Shown here one piece after another: positions 1 to 12,315 of a stretch of DNA of 64,000 nt. Location of the stretch: the NCBI GenBank assembly GCA_013400975.1, contig WBMZ01004651.1:1-64000 (forward strand), written 5' to 3'. Under the pieces are notes generated by a model. That model ran no database searches. It saw only the letters and a program-made list of their open reading frames with translations, and was not told the origin of the DNA. This DNA is from Atrichornis clamosus (Eukaryota; Chordata; Aves; Passeriformes; Menuridae). Each line of letters begins with the position of its first letter. Within the stretch, counting starts at the first letter, position 1. Position numbers and translations under genes: made by a program.

Positions 1-217
1 GGCCGCGATGGCGGCGGAGCGGGCGGGGCGGGCAGCGGCGGCCGCGGCTCCCTCACGGCTCCAGCCAAAATGGCGGCGCGGGCGGCGCTTCCGGGAAGGA
101 GCGGCGTCACTTCCGGGGCGCGCGCGGGAGGCGACTTCCGCTTCCGGGGCCACCATGGCGGGAGCGCTGAGGGCCGGGAAGGGGCCGGCTGTGAACAAGG
201 AGCTGGCCACGGCATGA
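1..217. promoter_or_regulatory. CpG-island promoter edge (probably UBE2J2 side)
   Basis: This is a dense CpG segment. Readable sites are a GC box run at 21-32, a YY1-type AAAATGGCGGC at 67-77 with a second ATGGCGGCGG near 8-17, and ETS/GABP-type CTTCCGG motifs at about 88, 110 and 141. This combination is typical of a housekeeping, TATA-less and often bidirectional vertebrate promoter. In mammals UBE2J2 lies next to SCNN1D and is transcribed away from it, so a UBE2J2 promoter with the gene body to the left is the natural inference. No UBE2J2 codon is visible here. The YY1 orientation also allows + strand transcription. Confidence 0.65.
155..217 (+). other. Short ORF with perfect Kozak context in the CpG island
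   Basis: The ATG at 155 sits in GCCACCATGG, an optimal Kozak context, and opens a 20-codon ORF ending in TGA at 215-217. The frame also extends upstream to an ATG at position 8. I do not recognise the peptide. It could be a uORF or first exon of a + strand transcript from the island, or chance coding potential in GC-rich DNA. Nothing identifiable follows it in frame. Confidence 0.2.
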
Positions 218-254
218 AGTGACAGGAACACGGGATCACAGCGCGTCCCGGGCT

Positions 255-372
255 GGAGTGGACACACAGGAGCACCCAGTGCAGCTCCCGCCCTGCACAA
301 ACACCCCAGCAATCCCACCCTGTGCCTGGGAGCGTTCGTCAAGGGCTCCTGAGCTCTGGCAGGGGCGCGGTG
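255..372 (-). mobile_element. CR1 LINE 3' fragment
   Basis: The stretch contains the phrase around CCCCAGCAATCCCACCCTG and TGCCTGGGAGCGTT, almost the same as part of the clearer CR1-like piece at 17097-17245. Orientation is antisense to the CR1 transcript. It is old and truncated. Confidence 0.5.
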
Positions 373-604
373 ACAAATCCTGAATGGAAAAGGACCCACA
401 AAGAGCATCAAAGTCCAGCTTAATTTTGTGTTCGGGAGGGATCGCGGAATTGTCTGATTTCTCCTACCTGGAGGATTGGCCGTAGGTGTTTTTTTGCGAT
501 AAATCTGGATATTTGCGTCGGATTCCCAGTGTGTATAAAATGGAAAATGGAGAGAGACTGTTCACGAGCACGAAGTGACAGGAGAAGGGGGAACGGCTTC
601 AAGA

Positions 605-828
605 TTTAAGTGGATTTGGGGAAGGAATTTTTCCCTGTGAGGGTGGGGAGGCCCTGGAATGGATTTCCCAGAGGAGCTGTGGCTGCCTCATCCCTGGAGG
701 TGTCCAAGGCCAGGCTGGACGGGTCTTGGAGCAGCCTGGGATAGTGGGAGGTGTCCCTGCCATGGCAGGGGGCGGAATGGGATGATCCTTAAGGTCCTTC
801 CAACCCAAACCATTGAGAATTCAGTGAC
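605..828 (+). mobile_element. CR1 LINE 3' end
   Basis: This is a sense-strand CR1 tail: GTGAGGGTGGGGAGGCCCTGG, then AGCTGTGGCTGCC, CATCCCTGGAGGTG, AAGGCCAGGCTGGA, and the terminal CTTCCAACCCAAACCATT. It is a typical 5'-truncated avian copy with no coding remnant. Confidence 0.9.
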
Positions 829-3800
829 TCCGACTCTGGTACCTGAACCCAACCCAGGAGTTACTCCTGGCCAATGCTCCTTCCAAGATCTTTGTGTAAG
901 AGCACAGAACTCCAACGTCCTGGCCAGATTTAGGTCGGGTAATTACGTGCTGCCTTCCTGAATTCCCTTCCAATTCCAAGTGCATGGGAGATGCATCACT
1001 TCCAGGTCTAAACTATGAGCGATGGCCTTTGCATGAAAGCATCTTTCCCATCTAAAATAGTCCCATTTCCTGGATGGATTTTTTGCTAGGATTTCCTCCT
1101 AAGGTGCTCCTGAGTTAATGCTCTTTTAACCTTTGCCCAAAAGGCAATTTAGAGGTGTTTTCTTATTTTTGGTTCTTTGTCCTCCCAAGGGGTTTTATTG
1201 CTATAGTGACTTTTATTGCAGTCACTGTTTTGTCACCACATTGTGTTACAGAAATAACATAATATTATCATCTAGCAGAACGGTGTTATTTTCCAGAATT
1301 GCCCCAATCTGCTGATTCTTTGGGAAACTGATCCTCATGATATTTCTTAATAAAAACTGACCACTTGTTCGTAAGTAGCTTTGAGAGAAGGGCTCTGATG
1401 GTTCCTGATGTCTCTGATTCATCTCTGACCACGAGGAAATGGTTCAGTTGTTTCGAGGCTCCATTTTTCCCCCTGTTAAAAGAAGGGATAATTTGATTTA
1501 TCCAGCTTTACTGGGAGCAGGAATGATTCATCATTTGCTGCGTGTGAGCCAGGCTGAGCTGTCTGGACTCAAGTGAGTCACCTTTGTTTGCCACCATCAC
1601 TGCTCTTTGTGATAACCATCAATGTTCTTTATAGGACAAATTAGTATTTCCAGGCTTCATTCCCACTGTGAATTCCTTCAGTTCCTCCTGTCTGAGTGGG
1701 AGAGGCAGTGGGGAACAGCCAGCCTGAGGTGCCCCAAACCGAAGGAACCCAAGCACTGCTGAATCCCTGATGAACTTGCTGGAAGCAGAGCGTTTTTCCT
1801 TGGATTTCCTCTCCTGCCTGGCTGAGGTGGGGCGTGACCTTGGCGGTGACTGACAGGGAGATGGGAAATGATCCTGGCACGGCTCTGACTCAGGAAGAGG
1901 AAAGATCCATCCTCTTCCGTATTTCTTCCCCCTGTGCTGGGTGAGGAGCTCCATCCCGAGGATCCAGCTCCCATCCTGCCTTTCCCAAGGGATAATTGGT
2001 GCAGAGCCCTGGCAGTGACATCATCTGGAGATGCAAAGCCAGCTGCTGTGACATTCCGGCTCCTCCCCGCTGTCCATCACTTTCCCTGGGAGCCTTTCCC
2101 TGCTCCCACGTGCTCTCCCATGGGATTGGATCTTCCCACCCCCAGAGCCTGCCATTAGGATGTGATTAAGTGATTACCCTGCAGATGGATGTGGCCCTTC
2201 CAAAGCCATCCATCCATGGCTGGCCTTTCTTTACTGCTGAACTTCCTTCAAAGCCAGGTGATCCCTGCTCACATCTTCCCAGAAAATCACTCCTCACGGA
2301 GATCAGTTGGAATTCCATAGCCAGTTTTTGTGACAAAATATTTTAATTGTTTAAAGTAGAATTGGTACTAAAACAGAAGAAGAATTTAGAAGAAGGTCCT
2401 GGCTGAGCTGACCACGGTTTTGTTTTCCTGCTGCTTCGCTTAATTTTTGGATAAATATTATCCTGCCTTGACCCAAAGGAATCATTTCCAGTGCTAACAG
2501 GAGGAACTGAGCCTTTCCATGATAAAATATTCCCTGCTAAACTATAAATCCTTGCTCTCCCACCCCTCCTCCTAACCTGTTTTTTGATTTTATGTCCACT
2601 GAATGTCACCAGAATGGCTGGATCAGAGTCCAGGAGCACATCCCAGTGTTTTTCAGCCCGGAATGGATAAACAGTCCCCTCTTGGATGCAAAGTTTTGGA
2701 GCTGCTGCAGCCATGCAGGAACAGACACTTCTTTGAAGCAGAATTTTGGAACTATTGGTACAAATTCTTAAAATTTCTTTGAATTTGTGTCTGCCAGAAT
2801 TTGTGTCTCTTAATAATAAATAGAAATATCAGAAATAAGGGCAAGGCAGCAGAATTGTCTGTGGCACACGGAATAACAGGATGCTGTTCCACCTCACAGT
2901 TTATAGGGAATATTCATGGCAGTGTATCCTGGAGGGATTTCTCCCCAGGGATGCTCAGGGCATGCCCTGGGCTCTGTGACAGATCCCGTTTGGTTCATCC
3001 CAACAGCTGCTGATCCATCAAGCCAAAGTCACTCAGGTTTCTCATGGAATGGAACAGAAGAGGAAGGGGATGTTTGCTGGAAATTTTCCAGGCAAAAATG
3101 CCCGGGACAACGAGGAAAACCAAGGTGTTTAATGTGAATAAAAATGGCAAAATCAATACAAAAAGCTTTCAAAATTAATACAAAAAGCTTTCAGAATTAA
3201 TAGAAAAAGCTTTGTAGGCCTCAGAGTCGGTGCTCGTGTGAGGAGTGAATTCACCTCTCCAAGAGGAGGGGGAATTTCAGGAAAAACAGGGAAAGAACAT
3301 AAACATTCACTTCTGGAGGCAAATAAAATGGATTGCATGGGAATGCCAAGTGTTCCCGAGCTGGAGAGCTCTGACAAACAGGCCTGGAAGTGGAAATAAT
3401 CTCCGGGTCTGCTGTTGTGGTGCTGAGGGGGTGAGAGGGAAGTCTGTGAGTAAAGCAATGGGCACTGCAAGCAGCTCACGGATGAGGCTGAAAGGTACAA
3501 AATATTTGGGATCTGATGCCACCGGCACCCCTTGGAAGGAACCTGCAGGGCTGTTAAATACACACATACCCCAGGAGCAGGCAGTGATCCCGTCCAGGTG
3601 CCAGGTGAGAGCCAGGAATAGCTCACAACAACACGTTTCTCGTGAGGGTGGCACGACTGCAGCCCGTGCTGCTGCCATCAGGGAGCAGAAGCCAGGGCCT
3701 GGCGCTGCTCAGAGGGCAGCTGACATCACCAGGGCCCTGTGCAAACACCAATTAACCCCTAACGATGCTGCACGGTGTCATTAGGGCTGCTCCACAGGTG

Positions 3801-4121
3801 AGGCAACAGGCACAGGGCCGGGGCTTGGTCCGAGGTTGCACAGCAAGGGAAGAGAGAAGTTCAAGGGTTTACAACTCCCCAGTGGGTTTGGTTCCATCCG
3901 TGCAGATCCTCCCCCCTGTCTGTGAGTGGGGTTTTGAATTTTGGGGTTTATTGCCACTGGGTTTGGGGTTCTGGTGGGCAGGGAAATTAAATTTCTTCTG
4001 TTGTTTGTTCTTTGTTTTGACTGGGAGTTTGTTGGTCTTCTTTTTTCTGTGGATGTGCTGGAGGCTGGTCCAGATCTCTTCCAACAAACAGGATGTGGAA
4101 TTTGAACAGGGAGTTGTGAAG
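829..4121. other. Gene-free stretch
   Basis: No exon I can assign on either strand. The segment has AT-rich parts (1080-1380, 2330-2470, 2750-2850), an AATAAA at about 1350 on the + strand without a recognisable upstream gene, and one small tandem repeat (3155-3214). Open frames here are short and match nothing I recognise. Confidence 0.6.
3155..3214. repeat. 22-bp tandem repeat, 3 copies
   Basis: The AT-rich unit AATACAAAAAGCTTTC plus six bases is repeated at exact 22-bp spacing (starts 3155, 3177, 3199), with small differences in the third copy. Confidence 0.85.
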
Positions 4122-4430
4122 AATTCGTAGGTTTCTGCCTTTATTTGGGGTGAATTCAGTGAGAAAACAGAATCCCAGGTTGGTTTGGTTGGGAAGGGAC
4201 CTTAAAGCCCATCCAGTTCCAATCCCAACACTTCCCACTGTCCCAGGCTGCTCCAACCTGGCCTTGGACACTTCCAGGGATGGGGCAGCCACAGCTTCTC
4301 TGGGAAATCCATTCCAGGGCCTCCCCACCCTCACAGGGAGGAATTCCTTCCCAAATCCCATCTAACCCTGCCCTCTCCCACTGGGAATCCATTCCCCCTA
4401 TCCTGTCACTCCAATTCCTGATGCAGTGTC
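4122..4430 (-). mobile_element. CR1 LINE 3' end with extra 3' module
   Basis: Antisense CR1: TTGGTTTGGTTGGGAAGGGAC, CCAGGCTGCTCCAACCTGG, GACACTTCCAGGGATGGGG, then CCCTATCCTGTCACTCC near 4410. Just outside the usual CR1 3' end, 4127-4170 holds TCTGCCTTTATTTGGGGTGA and GAGAAAACAGAATCCCAGG. The same module sits beside the CR1 copies at 31440 and 32435. Confidence 0.9.
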
Positions 4431-7400
4431 CCTAGGAACATCCCAGGCTCCTTCTGCTCACAAACCATTCCTGATCCATAACTTTTGGGGGTTCTTTGGG
4501 GACTTCTGTTGGTGCTGAGCAGACAGGTCAGACCAGGAATATTTGTGCTGTTCACGTGGAAATGGGCCCTGGAAGTCCCATGGAATCATTTCTGCCCCTT
4601 GACTGACCAGGAAAGATTTTTTGGGGCATGAAAAGAATTAAAACCAAGCCTTTAATAGCAAATGTTAGAGTTTTTACAGGCTAAATGTGGTGTTTTCCAC
4701 ATAAATAAACACACCCCAAACATCAGAGCAAACAGACCCAGAGCACAGGGGGGATTTGGGGTCTCCCCAGTAATTCCGGCAAGTTTGAATCATTCCAAAA
4801 TAATTGTTTTGGCCTGGCCTTTTGGATGGCCTTTAGCATCATTTAAAGGCTACAAAATGATCTCTTTTTTTAAAGGCCCATCTTCCCCTCAGCCACAACA
4901 CTTCCCTGAGGGTTCCCCTGCATCCAGGGGGATATTCCTTTTAACATTCCAGCTTTTTAAGGTTTGTACAGAGCTGTTTGTTTGCCTGACCCCAGCCGTG
5001 GGCAGAGCTGCTCCGTGAGGGGGTGAGGAAACCCTCCAGAGCTTGCTGATGAAAAACACAGCACTGCAGCTGAATTTATCCCAAAAAAAGCACCCATCCA
5101 GGGAGGAATGACAGCTGACACAGGCACTTATGTAATCGCTGGTTTCAATTACTGACTTGCTAATGACTGTTTTGCCCTTGCGCAGTTTGTTCCCGGTTTC
5201 TTCATTCCCTCCTTCCTTGGTGCCACACTTGGAGCACCTCTTCCTCCTGTTGACATCTGTGCCAGTTCCCAGTAGGAAAGGCTGAAGTTCCTGGATCGAT
5301 TAACCCCTGGGAATTGCTGCCAAGCATTGGGAAGCACGTGCTGGGAATATTCTCCCAGAAGACGGGAGCCAGGAGTGCCGCCCACCTCTTTTTCCAGGAG
5401 CTTGAGCCACTGCTTGGGGAGATTTTGGCTTCCTTTAGGACGGAGTGATGGTATCTGGCACTCCAGGATGGTTGCACCTGGCATGTCCACAGAGCAGGAA
5501 GGTTTTGGTGGTGTTCTCCAAGCTCTGCCAGCCCTGATTGCCTCAGCATTCCAACAGATCCTACACCGGAGCTGGAGCAGGAGAAAATCCCACCCACCAC
5601 CAAGCAGGGGCTCACCCTGTGAATTTTGGGGATTGGCTGAGGGGGTGACAGCTCTGGAGTGGGGGCACGGCACTGATGAAGACCCGTGACTGAGGAAACA
5701 AGAGCAGGAAGAGAAGCCCGAAAAGAAGGAGGTGCTATCCCAGAGGGATGACAGGAGCAGCTCCAGACACCTTACTCAGAAGGGTGAGTGCTTGGAAATG
5801 AATGCTGGGTCATCCTGGGAGCCAGCAGGATTTGGCTGCTGAGGCTAGATTTTAACCCTGTGTGCCTCTGCTGGAGGCTGGGCCAAGGGCAGGGCTGACG
5901 TGGAGCCTCCTCATACCAGAGGGGTAATTAAGGAATGTTCCAATGGCTGGTGATTAGCAGGATATGCGTGTGCTCATTGCCGGGAGTGCTGGGCTGGGAA
6001 GGATGTGCCAGGGAGCTTCGGTCGGGGAACTGGGGATAAAACCGTGGCACCAGGGAGCCAGGAACAGCTCAAGGAGTGTTCACCCCTGCCTGGAGCAGGT
6101 CTGGCAGCATTTGGAGCTGCTCTGGTGAAAGGGACACAGAGGGACAGAGGGACACAGAGGGACGCCGCTGCCATCCCCTTCCTGCAGCTCCCCGGCCATT
6201 CCGGACAGAGATCCCCAAAACAAAGCAATTCTGGGATTCCCGGGAGAAATTCTGGCCGCGCAGAGCTCCACACACATTCCAGGAGATGAGGAAAGCATCT
6301 GAAACCACCAGAGCCAGCTCAGGAGCACTCGGGGCAGGATCAGAGGGAGACGTGAAGCAACGTTTGGAAGCTCTCCAGGGCAGGCCCTGCCTCGGTCCTG
6401 CCCCCCGCATGGACTTGAATCCTGCTTGGGAAAGATGACAAAGTGGTTTGGGATAGCAGGAACTGGGAAAAACAGAGGAGGCAGAGCCTGCTGGGAGCCA
6501 GTTCAAGCCCGTGCACGGCACAGCCAACCCACAAATGCACACAGGGATCACTGGGAGGTTCCTTTTCCTGGAGCTGCCCACAGGAGTTTGTCTTGGAGTG
6601 GGAGGAGGGATAGACTGGCTCATCCAGTGGCCAGGAAGAAAGCATGGAGAAGGAGGCCCCACAAAACCAGGGGAGACAGCACTGATGTCAGAGAGGAAAA
6701 CTGGAGTGGTATGGAATGGGAGAAATTGTGGGAAGAAGGTTTGGCAGAGTAACCTGGAGCATTCCAGGAGAATGAACGCCATTCATGCAGGAAGGAGTGA
6801 GGGGAGTAAAGCAAGATTTGCTGAAATCAGGATTAAATTTTAGGTCTGCAAAGGCAGGACATATCCCTGCTCCATATCCCCCCCACTGCTGGAGGAAGGG
6901 GATGCTTTTCTCAGCTCTAAAAATCTAAGAAACAATCCAGAGGAAAAAGGGGGGAATCTCTGGGAGACGCCGGCGAGCTGAGGAGTAATGGAAAGTCCTG
7001 AACACGTGTGAGGGAGCAGGGTCAAATAAAACAAATGCAGCGGGGGAGAAAGTTAACACCAAGGCCAGTTTGTGTGGTCAGTGGGCAGCAAATTACAGTG
7101 CAGCCTGCAGGGTGGTGCGGCCCAGGGAAAGCTGCTGGAAAAGGGGATTTTCCTGGGTCCCTCCACTGGTTCCGGTGGTTTCGGCCTCTCAGTGCAAGCA
7201 GTGTTCAACCAGCTGGGAAAGCCTCCAGGAGGGAGAAGCTGCAGGGTTTCCAGGTGGGATTGTCACACAGCTGTCCAGCCTGCCCCACCTCACAAGTGCA
7301 GCCACTGGGGCACGTGGTTTTTTGGACGTTTCGGGTGATATTGGGCAAAAATGTTGATTTTTGAGCTCAGGAGGGTGAGCCAGGCGCTGTGGGCAACATC

Positions 7401-9260
7401 ACTGAGCTTCTCCAGTCGAATTTCTGATCCTTTCACTCAAGGCTTTACACAGAGCCAAACTTTCTTCATGTGCACCAGCTGTAAGGAAATATTCCGTAAT
7501 TAAAATATCATTTTCCCTGATTTTCTGAGCCCATCCCACAAGGAACATTCATTCCCTGAGGAACTTTGGCCCGGGTGAGGCAGCTGAAATCTCCTTTAGT
7601 GCCTGCAGGACACTCCATGTGCCACCTCTGCTGCTCTGGCTGTGCTGCTGTAAGACAGGCACAAATTCAAGGGCCTCTTTGTACAGTCGGATATTGATTT
7701 CTGTTTCAGTCATCCATCAAATAGGTGAGAGTCACATCATCATCCATCTGAGCCCATGTAATTTATATTTTTATAACCAAGGCCAGTGTAGGGCCGGGGG
7801 CAGAGTTTGCACAGTCCCTGTGACAAAGCTTCCAGGCAAAATGGCAGAATTCCTTATTTTTCTCTACCTGTGCTGTCTTTGCCCATTCAATAGGACGTGA
7901 TTCCATGAATACCAACAAATTTAAATCACCCAGTGGGAAAAGCAACCTCCGGTGACATGTCCAGAGGGTGTGTTCAGCCACTTGCTGCTGCTGCTGCTGC
8001 TCGGGACATACAAAGCACTTGCTCCTTCCCTTATAAACATCTTCAGCCTTACTCAGAATAATTACAGCTGCAACCCCAGAGCACTTTCTCGTGGATGTTA
8101 TCTCCATGATCTCTGCATTTTGAAAGAAACACCCCTTTTTTTTTTTAAAGCAGGGAAGTTCTCTTCCCCCATTCTCCTCCCGGTTCAGGATCCAGGAGGA
8201 CGAAGCAGAGCAGAGGGATCCGGCTGGAAGGGATGGTGCTCTCTGCTTATCCACTTCTTCCCTATTTCCTGCAGGAAGAAAATTCATGGGATTGTTCTGC
8301 TGTGCTGCCAGGGAGTCTCTGCAGCAGGGCCTGCAGCCATAATGAGGCAACAGCAGTTGTCTTGTGCCTGCTCCTTGTGCAATAATTCCATTGTCAGGGA
8401 TTTATTGTTGCCATTTGCTGTTGCTCAACGCGGGATGAAGAGAGAAGGAAGGGTGGGGGACAGAGGCAGGGACGTGACAGAATGAGGTTTCCAGTGTTCA
8501 GATTCTTTTAATGAGAATTTAGCTAATTACCTCTTCGAGTGGCTCTGCTGAAGTTCGTTCAAGAGTCAGCTGGATTTCGTTTTTCATCAAAAGCTTCATT
8601 TTTACACTCCCAAAACCTTTTTAAAATCTAAACCACGTTCCAGATATCTTTTGAGAAACTTCCTTTCAATATCAAAGATCAAGAGGGGTAGAACACACTC
8701 GTAACAGCTGGGTAATAGGATTTGAATCTTTTAGAATAATAATTTAAACATTTGAGATGAACATCCTGCGTGTTTCGGTTTCCTAAAACAAAATCCAGCA
8801 CAAATCAATTGTCAAAGTGTGAAAAGCATTGAAATCAGTCAAAATCAGAGGAGTTTGTTGCCCTTCATCTTCATCCTTTCTCCCTTCTTTCTGAATCAAA
8901 TTTCACGAGAAATTTCAATCGGTTTTTTGCAAATGCCAGGAGTTCACAACTTCCAGTGTGAGAGAAAATTGGGAAAGGCAGGAGCTCTGCTGCTCTGGTC
9001 TGGGGCTCTGTGTCAGAGTGTTCGTATTTTCACAGAACCACCTCCCTACAAACCCACTGCAGAGCTGTTTTCCACGTGGGAAAGTGCCAGAAATAATGAT
9101 GGGACCTCTCCAAGGAGCTGTGTTTGAGCTCTCCCGGATCCCTGGATCCATTTCTCCATCACTTCTGCCCCTCTCCACTAAGCCCCGTTCCAAAATCAGG
9201 GGGTTCTGGTTTAAATTTCTGTGGTTGGTTTAGTCCTGTTCACATCCGGACACCTGAATT
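4431..9260. other. Gene-free stretch
   Basis: No recognisable exon or RNA gene. It contains a (GCT)6 run at 7984-8001, a T9 run near 8136 and an AT-rich segment at about 8480-8830. The longest open frames (for example 6069-6782 on the - strand) have no conserved motif and are probably chance. Confidence 0.55.
7984..8001. repeat. (GCT)6 microsatellite
   Basis: Six uninterrupted GCT triplets in intergenic DNA. Confidence 0.9.
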
Positions 9261-9344
9261 TGGGATGGGATGGGATGGGATGGGATGGGATGGGATGGGA
9301 TGGGATGGGATGGGATGGGATGGGATGGGATGGGAAGGGATGGC
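9261..9344. repeat. (TGGGA)n pentanucleotide array
   Basis: About 15 uninterrupted copies of TGGGA from 9261, ending in one TGGGAAGGGATGG variant. The + strand is strongly purine-biased with GGG runs every 5 bp. Open frames through the array (repeating Gly-Trp-Asp and so on) are artefacts of the repeat. Confidence 0.97.
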
Positions 9345-11851
9345 CCTCTAGGGATGAGCAATATTCTGGGAGAAGCAGGAGGAAATCCATGGCCATTTGT
9401 GCCTTGGAGTAGCCGATCAGCTGGGATTCCACTGAGGAATGTAGTTCCCCAAGCACACCTCTGGAAACATCAATGGCTCCAATTCCCTGGGATCATTCAA
9501 GCCTCCAGACACGAGGGCAAGAAGGCAGAAAGCTGCTGCCCTGGTGGGAAAGTCCAGAGTGGAAAGAACATCATGGGATCCGTGGTTATTTCCCTAGAAA
9601 TTATGGATAGGAAGCCACTCCAATCCTTGGGGGGGGGAAAACAAAAGATGAACACACCAACAACACTCCAACCAAGCTTAACTCGAGTGCAACCCTCATC
9701 TTAACTCGTTTGTCCAGTTTATTCACTTCCTATTATTCCCTGGATCATGCTTTGAATAATTTCCATGATCTGTTTCTCAAGTCCTGCCCCTTTTGATGTC
9801 ATCAATTTGATCCATATAGGCTGGACAGCTCCCAGTGCTCCTGCAGTCAGAAATCCCTGAGCTTGGGGCCAGGACTTGCCTTCTGCTCAGCTTTAAGCCA
9901 GGGGCTGGGCTTAGTGGCTGCTCCAAACCCTCAGAGATCAGAGTTTCTGCCAAGGTACGGGGCGGGGGGGTGATTTGGTTGTAATTTGGTGGTAATTAAT
10001 GTGGATTTCTCTATAGATTATTGGTTATTGACACGTGGTTAAATATTTCACTCCATCGCTTTCATCTGTGTTTGGTGTGTGCTGAGCTTTGAGCTGCTGG
10101 GAGGATGAGGATGATGATGATGATGATGACATATATATTTTTTTGTTTTCTTTTTTTTTTTTGTGTGCCACTGATTCCTTATAACCTGCAGCCTTTTCCA
10201 GGCTCTTCCCACAGCCAGGACAGGACAGGACTGGTCACTGTTGCTGTCCCAGGATTTGTTAAATGCCCATTGTGTTAAATAAATTCCTGCTGGGCTGGCC
10301 TGGGGAACAAACGGAGAGAGGTTGTGCTGCTGCCCAGGTGCCCTCCGGGTTGTTTTGCTTTATCCTGTGGGGGTTTTTATCATTCTAATTATTTTAAGAA
10401 TGCAGATTTAAATGGGATGGATTCACCAGAGCCTTAAAAACCTCAGTCAGGATGTCTGGAAAGTGTGGACTGTCTCTGAAAGCCTGGGGGCTTTTAGAGC
10501 CAAAATGATACATCACAAATTTGTGTTTGATAGATTCCTTTAGCATTTTGCTCCCTATGGCCTTTTATTCTGTATTTTCTCACGAATAAGCAGCCTGAGC
10601 TTTCACTTCGTTATCACAGAGCCTCTTGCAACAATTCTTTAGTTCCTTGTGCTCTCCTTGTGTTCAGGCTCTGTCCCTGTGTCCAGAAGATTTTTGTTTG
10701 GAGCTCCGGCTGGCCCGAAGTCTTGGACTCAGTAAACTTTTCTTAATAACATAATGGGCAGGGTGACTCACGGGGTGCTGTCATGGTGGAAACTCACACC
10801 TTGCACACTTGGTGTCATCTTCAGTCCTTGCAAATGTGTCAGCATTGCTCCGGTGTCCCAAACTGGCACCAGAACATAAATAAGGCCCGGCAGAAAGGCT
10901 GGGATGACCTCTGGAGTAGCACAGGAGATGTTTCACTTCCTGGCACAAAGAAAAACTGGATTTTTATTTCTAGTCGTGCCACTGTTTTGAGTGATTTTTA
11001 ATTTCTGTGCTTCCTTTTCACCTCTGTAAAATTCAGAGATTTAAATTCCTGAAAGGAACTATTTATGTAAGAGACAGGTGGCAAAAAAAAGCTGTTAATA
11101 GCAGTAATTATTATTTTGGTGGTCTTCAGACACAATCCAAGAGCATTTTCTTTTCAGTAGCATCTACAGTGCTTTCTCCACATCTCCACTTTCTCTAATT
11201 TGGTTCATCCCCTCAGTGGTTCCAACTGAGGTGGGTTTTTTCTCCACTTCCATCCCTTAAATACCCTCTTCCTGATTCTCTGGACTCTGAAACACCTCCT
11301 GGATTTCATCTTGGAGGAGATTCCAGGGACGGCAGGAAATTAATGCAGTTTATTCTGCAGAATGAGCCATCACACAGCAAAAATTAAAACCAGATCCTAA
11401 TACATCCAGTTGCAAGGTGGATTTATCCCAAGTCCTTGAGATAAGGATGAAGCCATACTGGTAGTTCTGAGGAGCCTTTTCTTCAGGCCCACAGGCCAGA
11501 ATATTCCAGAATAACGAATTCCAGATCCACGCAGCAATCCAAAGCTTCAGGATCAAACGCTGCTCCTTGGTGTTCTTAGAAAGAAGCAAATTCCCCACCC
11601 CTTTGGCTGCAAACTTCCCAGCAGGGTGTGCATTAGTCACAAATCCACGCTGGCAGGGAAATCCTCTGGAAGTGTGGGCAGACACCTCGAGTTTCCTCCG
11701 CAGCAGCACAGAGTGACCTCTTTGCTCCTTCCCGCTGCGCTCTGCGCAGTTGTTTGTCTAATTACAACCTCGTTTAGGCCTGTTTGGAGGAGCCTAGAGG
11801 TGGCTCGTGGCCTTCCCAGCAAATGACAACATTTTTTGGTGCGTCTTCCAG
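9345..11851. other. Gene-free stretch upstream of SCNN1D
   Basis: No exon assigned. Short features are a GAT triplet run at about 10105-10128 followed by an AT and T-rich stretch to about 10162. The SCNN1D promoter or a 5' UTR exon should lie somewhere here, but I see no convincing TATA box, CpG island or donor site. Confidence 0.5.
10105..10162. repeat. (GAT)n plus T-rich low-complexity run
   Basis: Seven GAT-type triplets are followed by an alternating AT stretch and two T runs of about 7 and 12 bases. Confidence 0.85.
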
Positions 11852-11866
11852 AAAGAGACGTAGAGG
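11852..11866 (+). other. SCNN1D: Short 5' UTR before SCNN1D ATG, possible splice acceptor
   Basis: A pyrimidine-rich GCGTCTTCCAG ends at 11851, 15 bp before the ATG. This suggests that the first coding exon is spliced to an upstream non-coding exon. That exon was not located. Confidence 0.4.
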
Positions 11867-12183
11867 ATGGAGCGGGAGGCGGCGCGAGCGGAGGAGAGGA
11901 GGGAAGGCCTGATCGAGTTCTACGACTCCTTCAGGGAGATGTTTGAGTTCTTCTGCAAGAACACCACCATCCACGGCACCATCCGCCTGGTGTGCTCCGA
12001 CAGCAACAGGATGAAAACAGCGTTTTGGACCCTGCTGCTGCTGGCCAGCTTTGGGATGCTCTACTGGCAGTTCGCCCTCATGTTCAGCCAGTACTGGGCC
12101 TACCCCGTGGTCCTCACCATGTCCATGCACTCCGAGCCCAAAATGTTCCCGGCCATCACCATCTGCAACCTGGATCCCTACAG
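11867..12183 (+). CDS. SCNN1D: SCNN1D coding exon 1
   Basis: Encodes the cytoplasmic N-terminus with the His-Gly gating motif, TM1, and the start of the extracellular domain ending in NLDPYR. The ATG is the first in frame and gives an N-terminus of normal ENaC layout. Donor CAG|GTACCC, phase 2. Confidence 0.93.
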
Positions 12184-12284
12184 GTACCCAGGGCTGCTCC
12201 TCCCCTGGGCTCTGCTCAGCCCTGGAGCCCCCTCCCATGGCAGGGGGACAGCCAGGCCCCCCCGCCCCACAGAGGTGGAAAGGG

Positions 12285-12315
<31 letters not shown>

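Noticed and set aside
2343..2714. 123-codon - strand ORF as a gene
   Set aside because: No family resemblance, no promoter or splice context, and AT-rich intergenic sequence.
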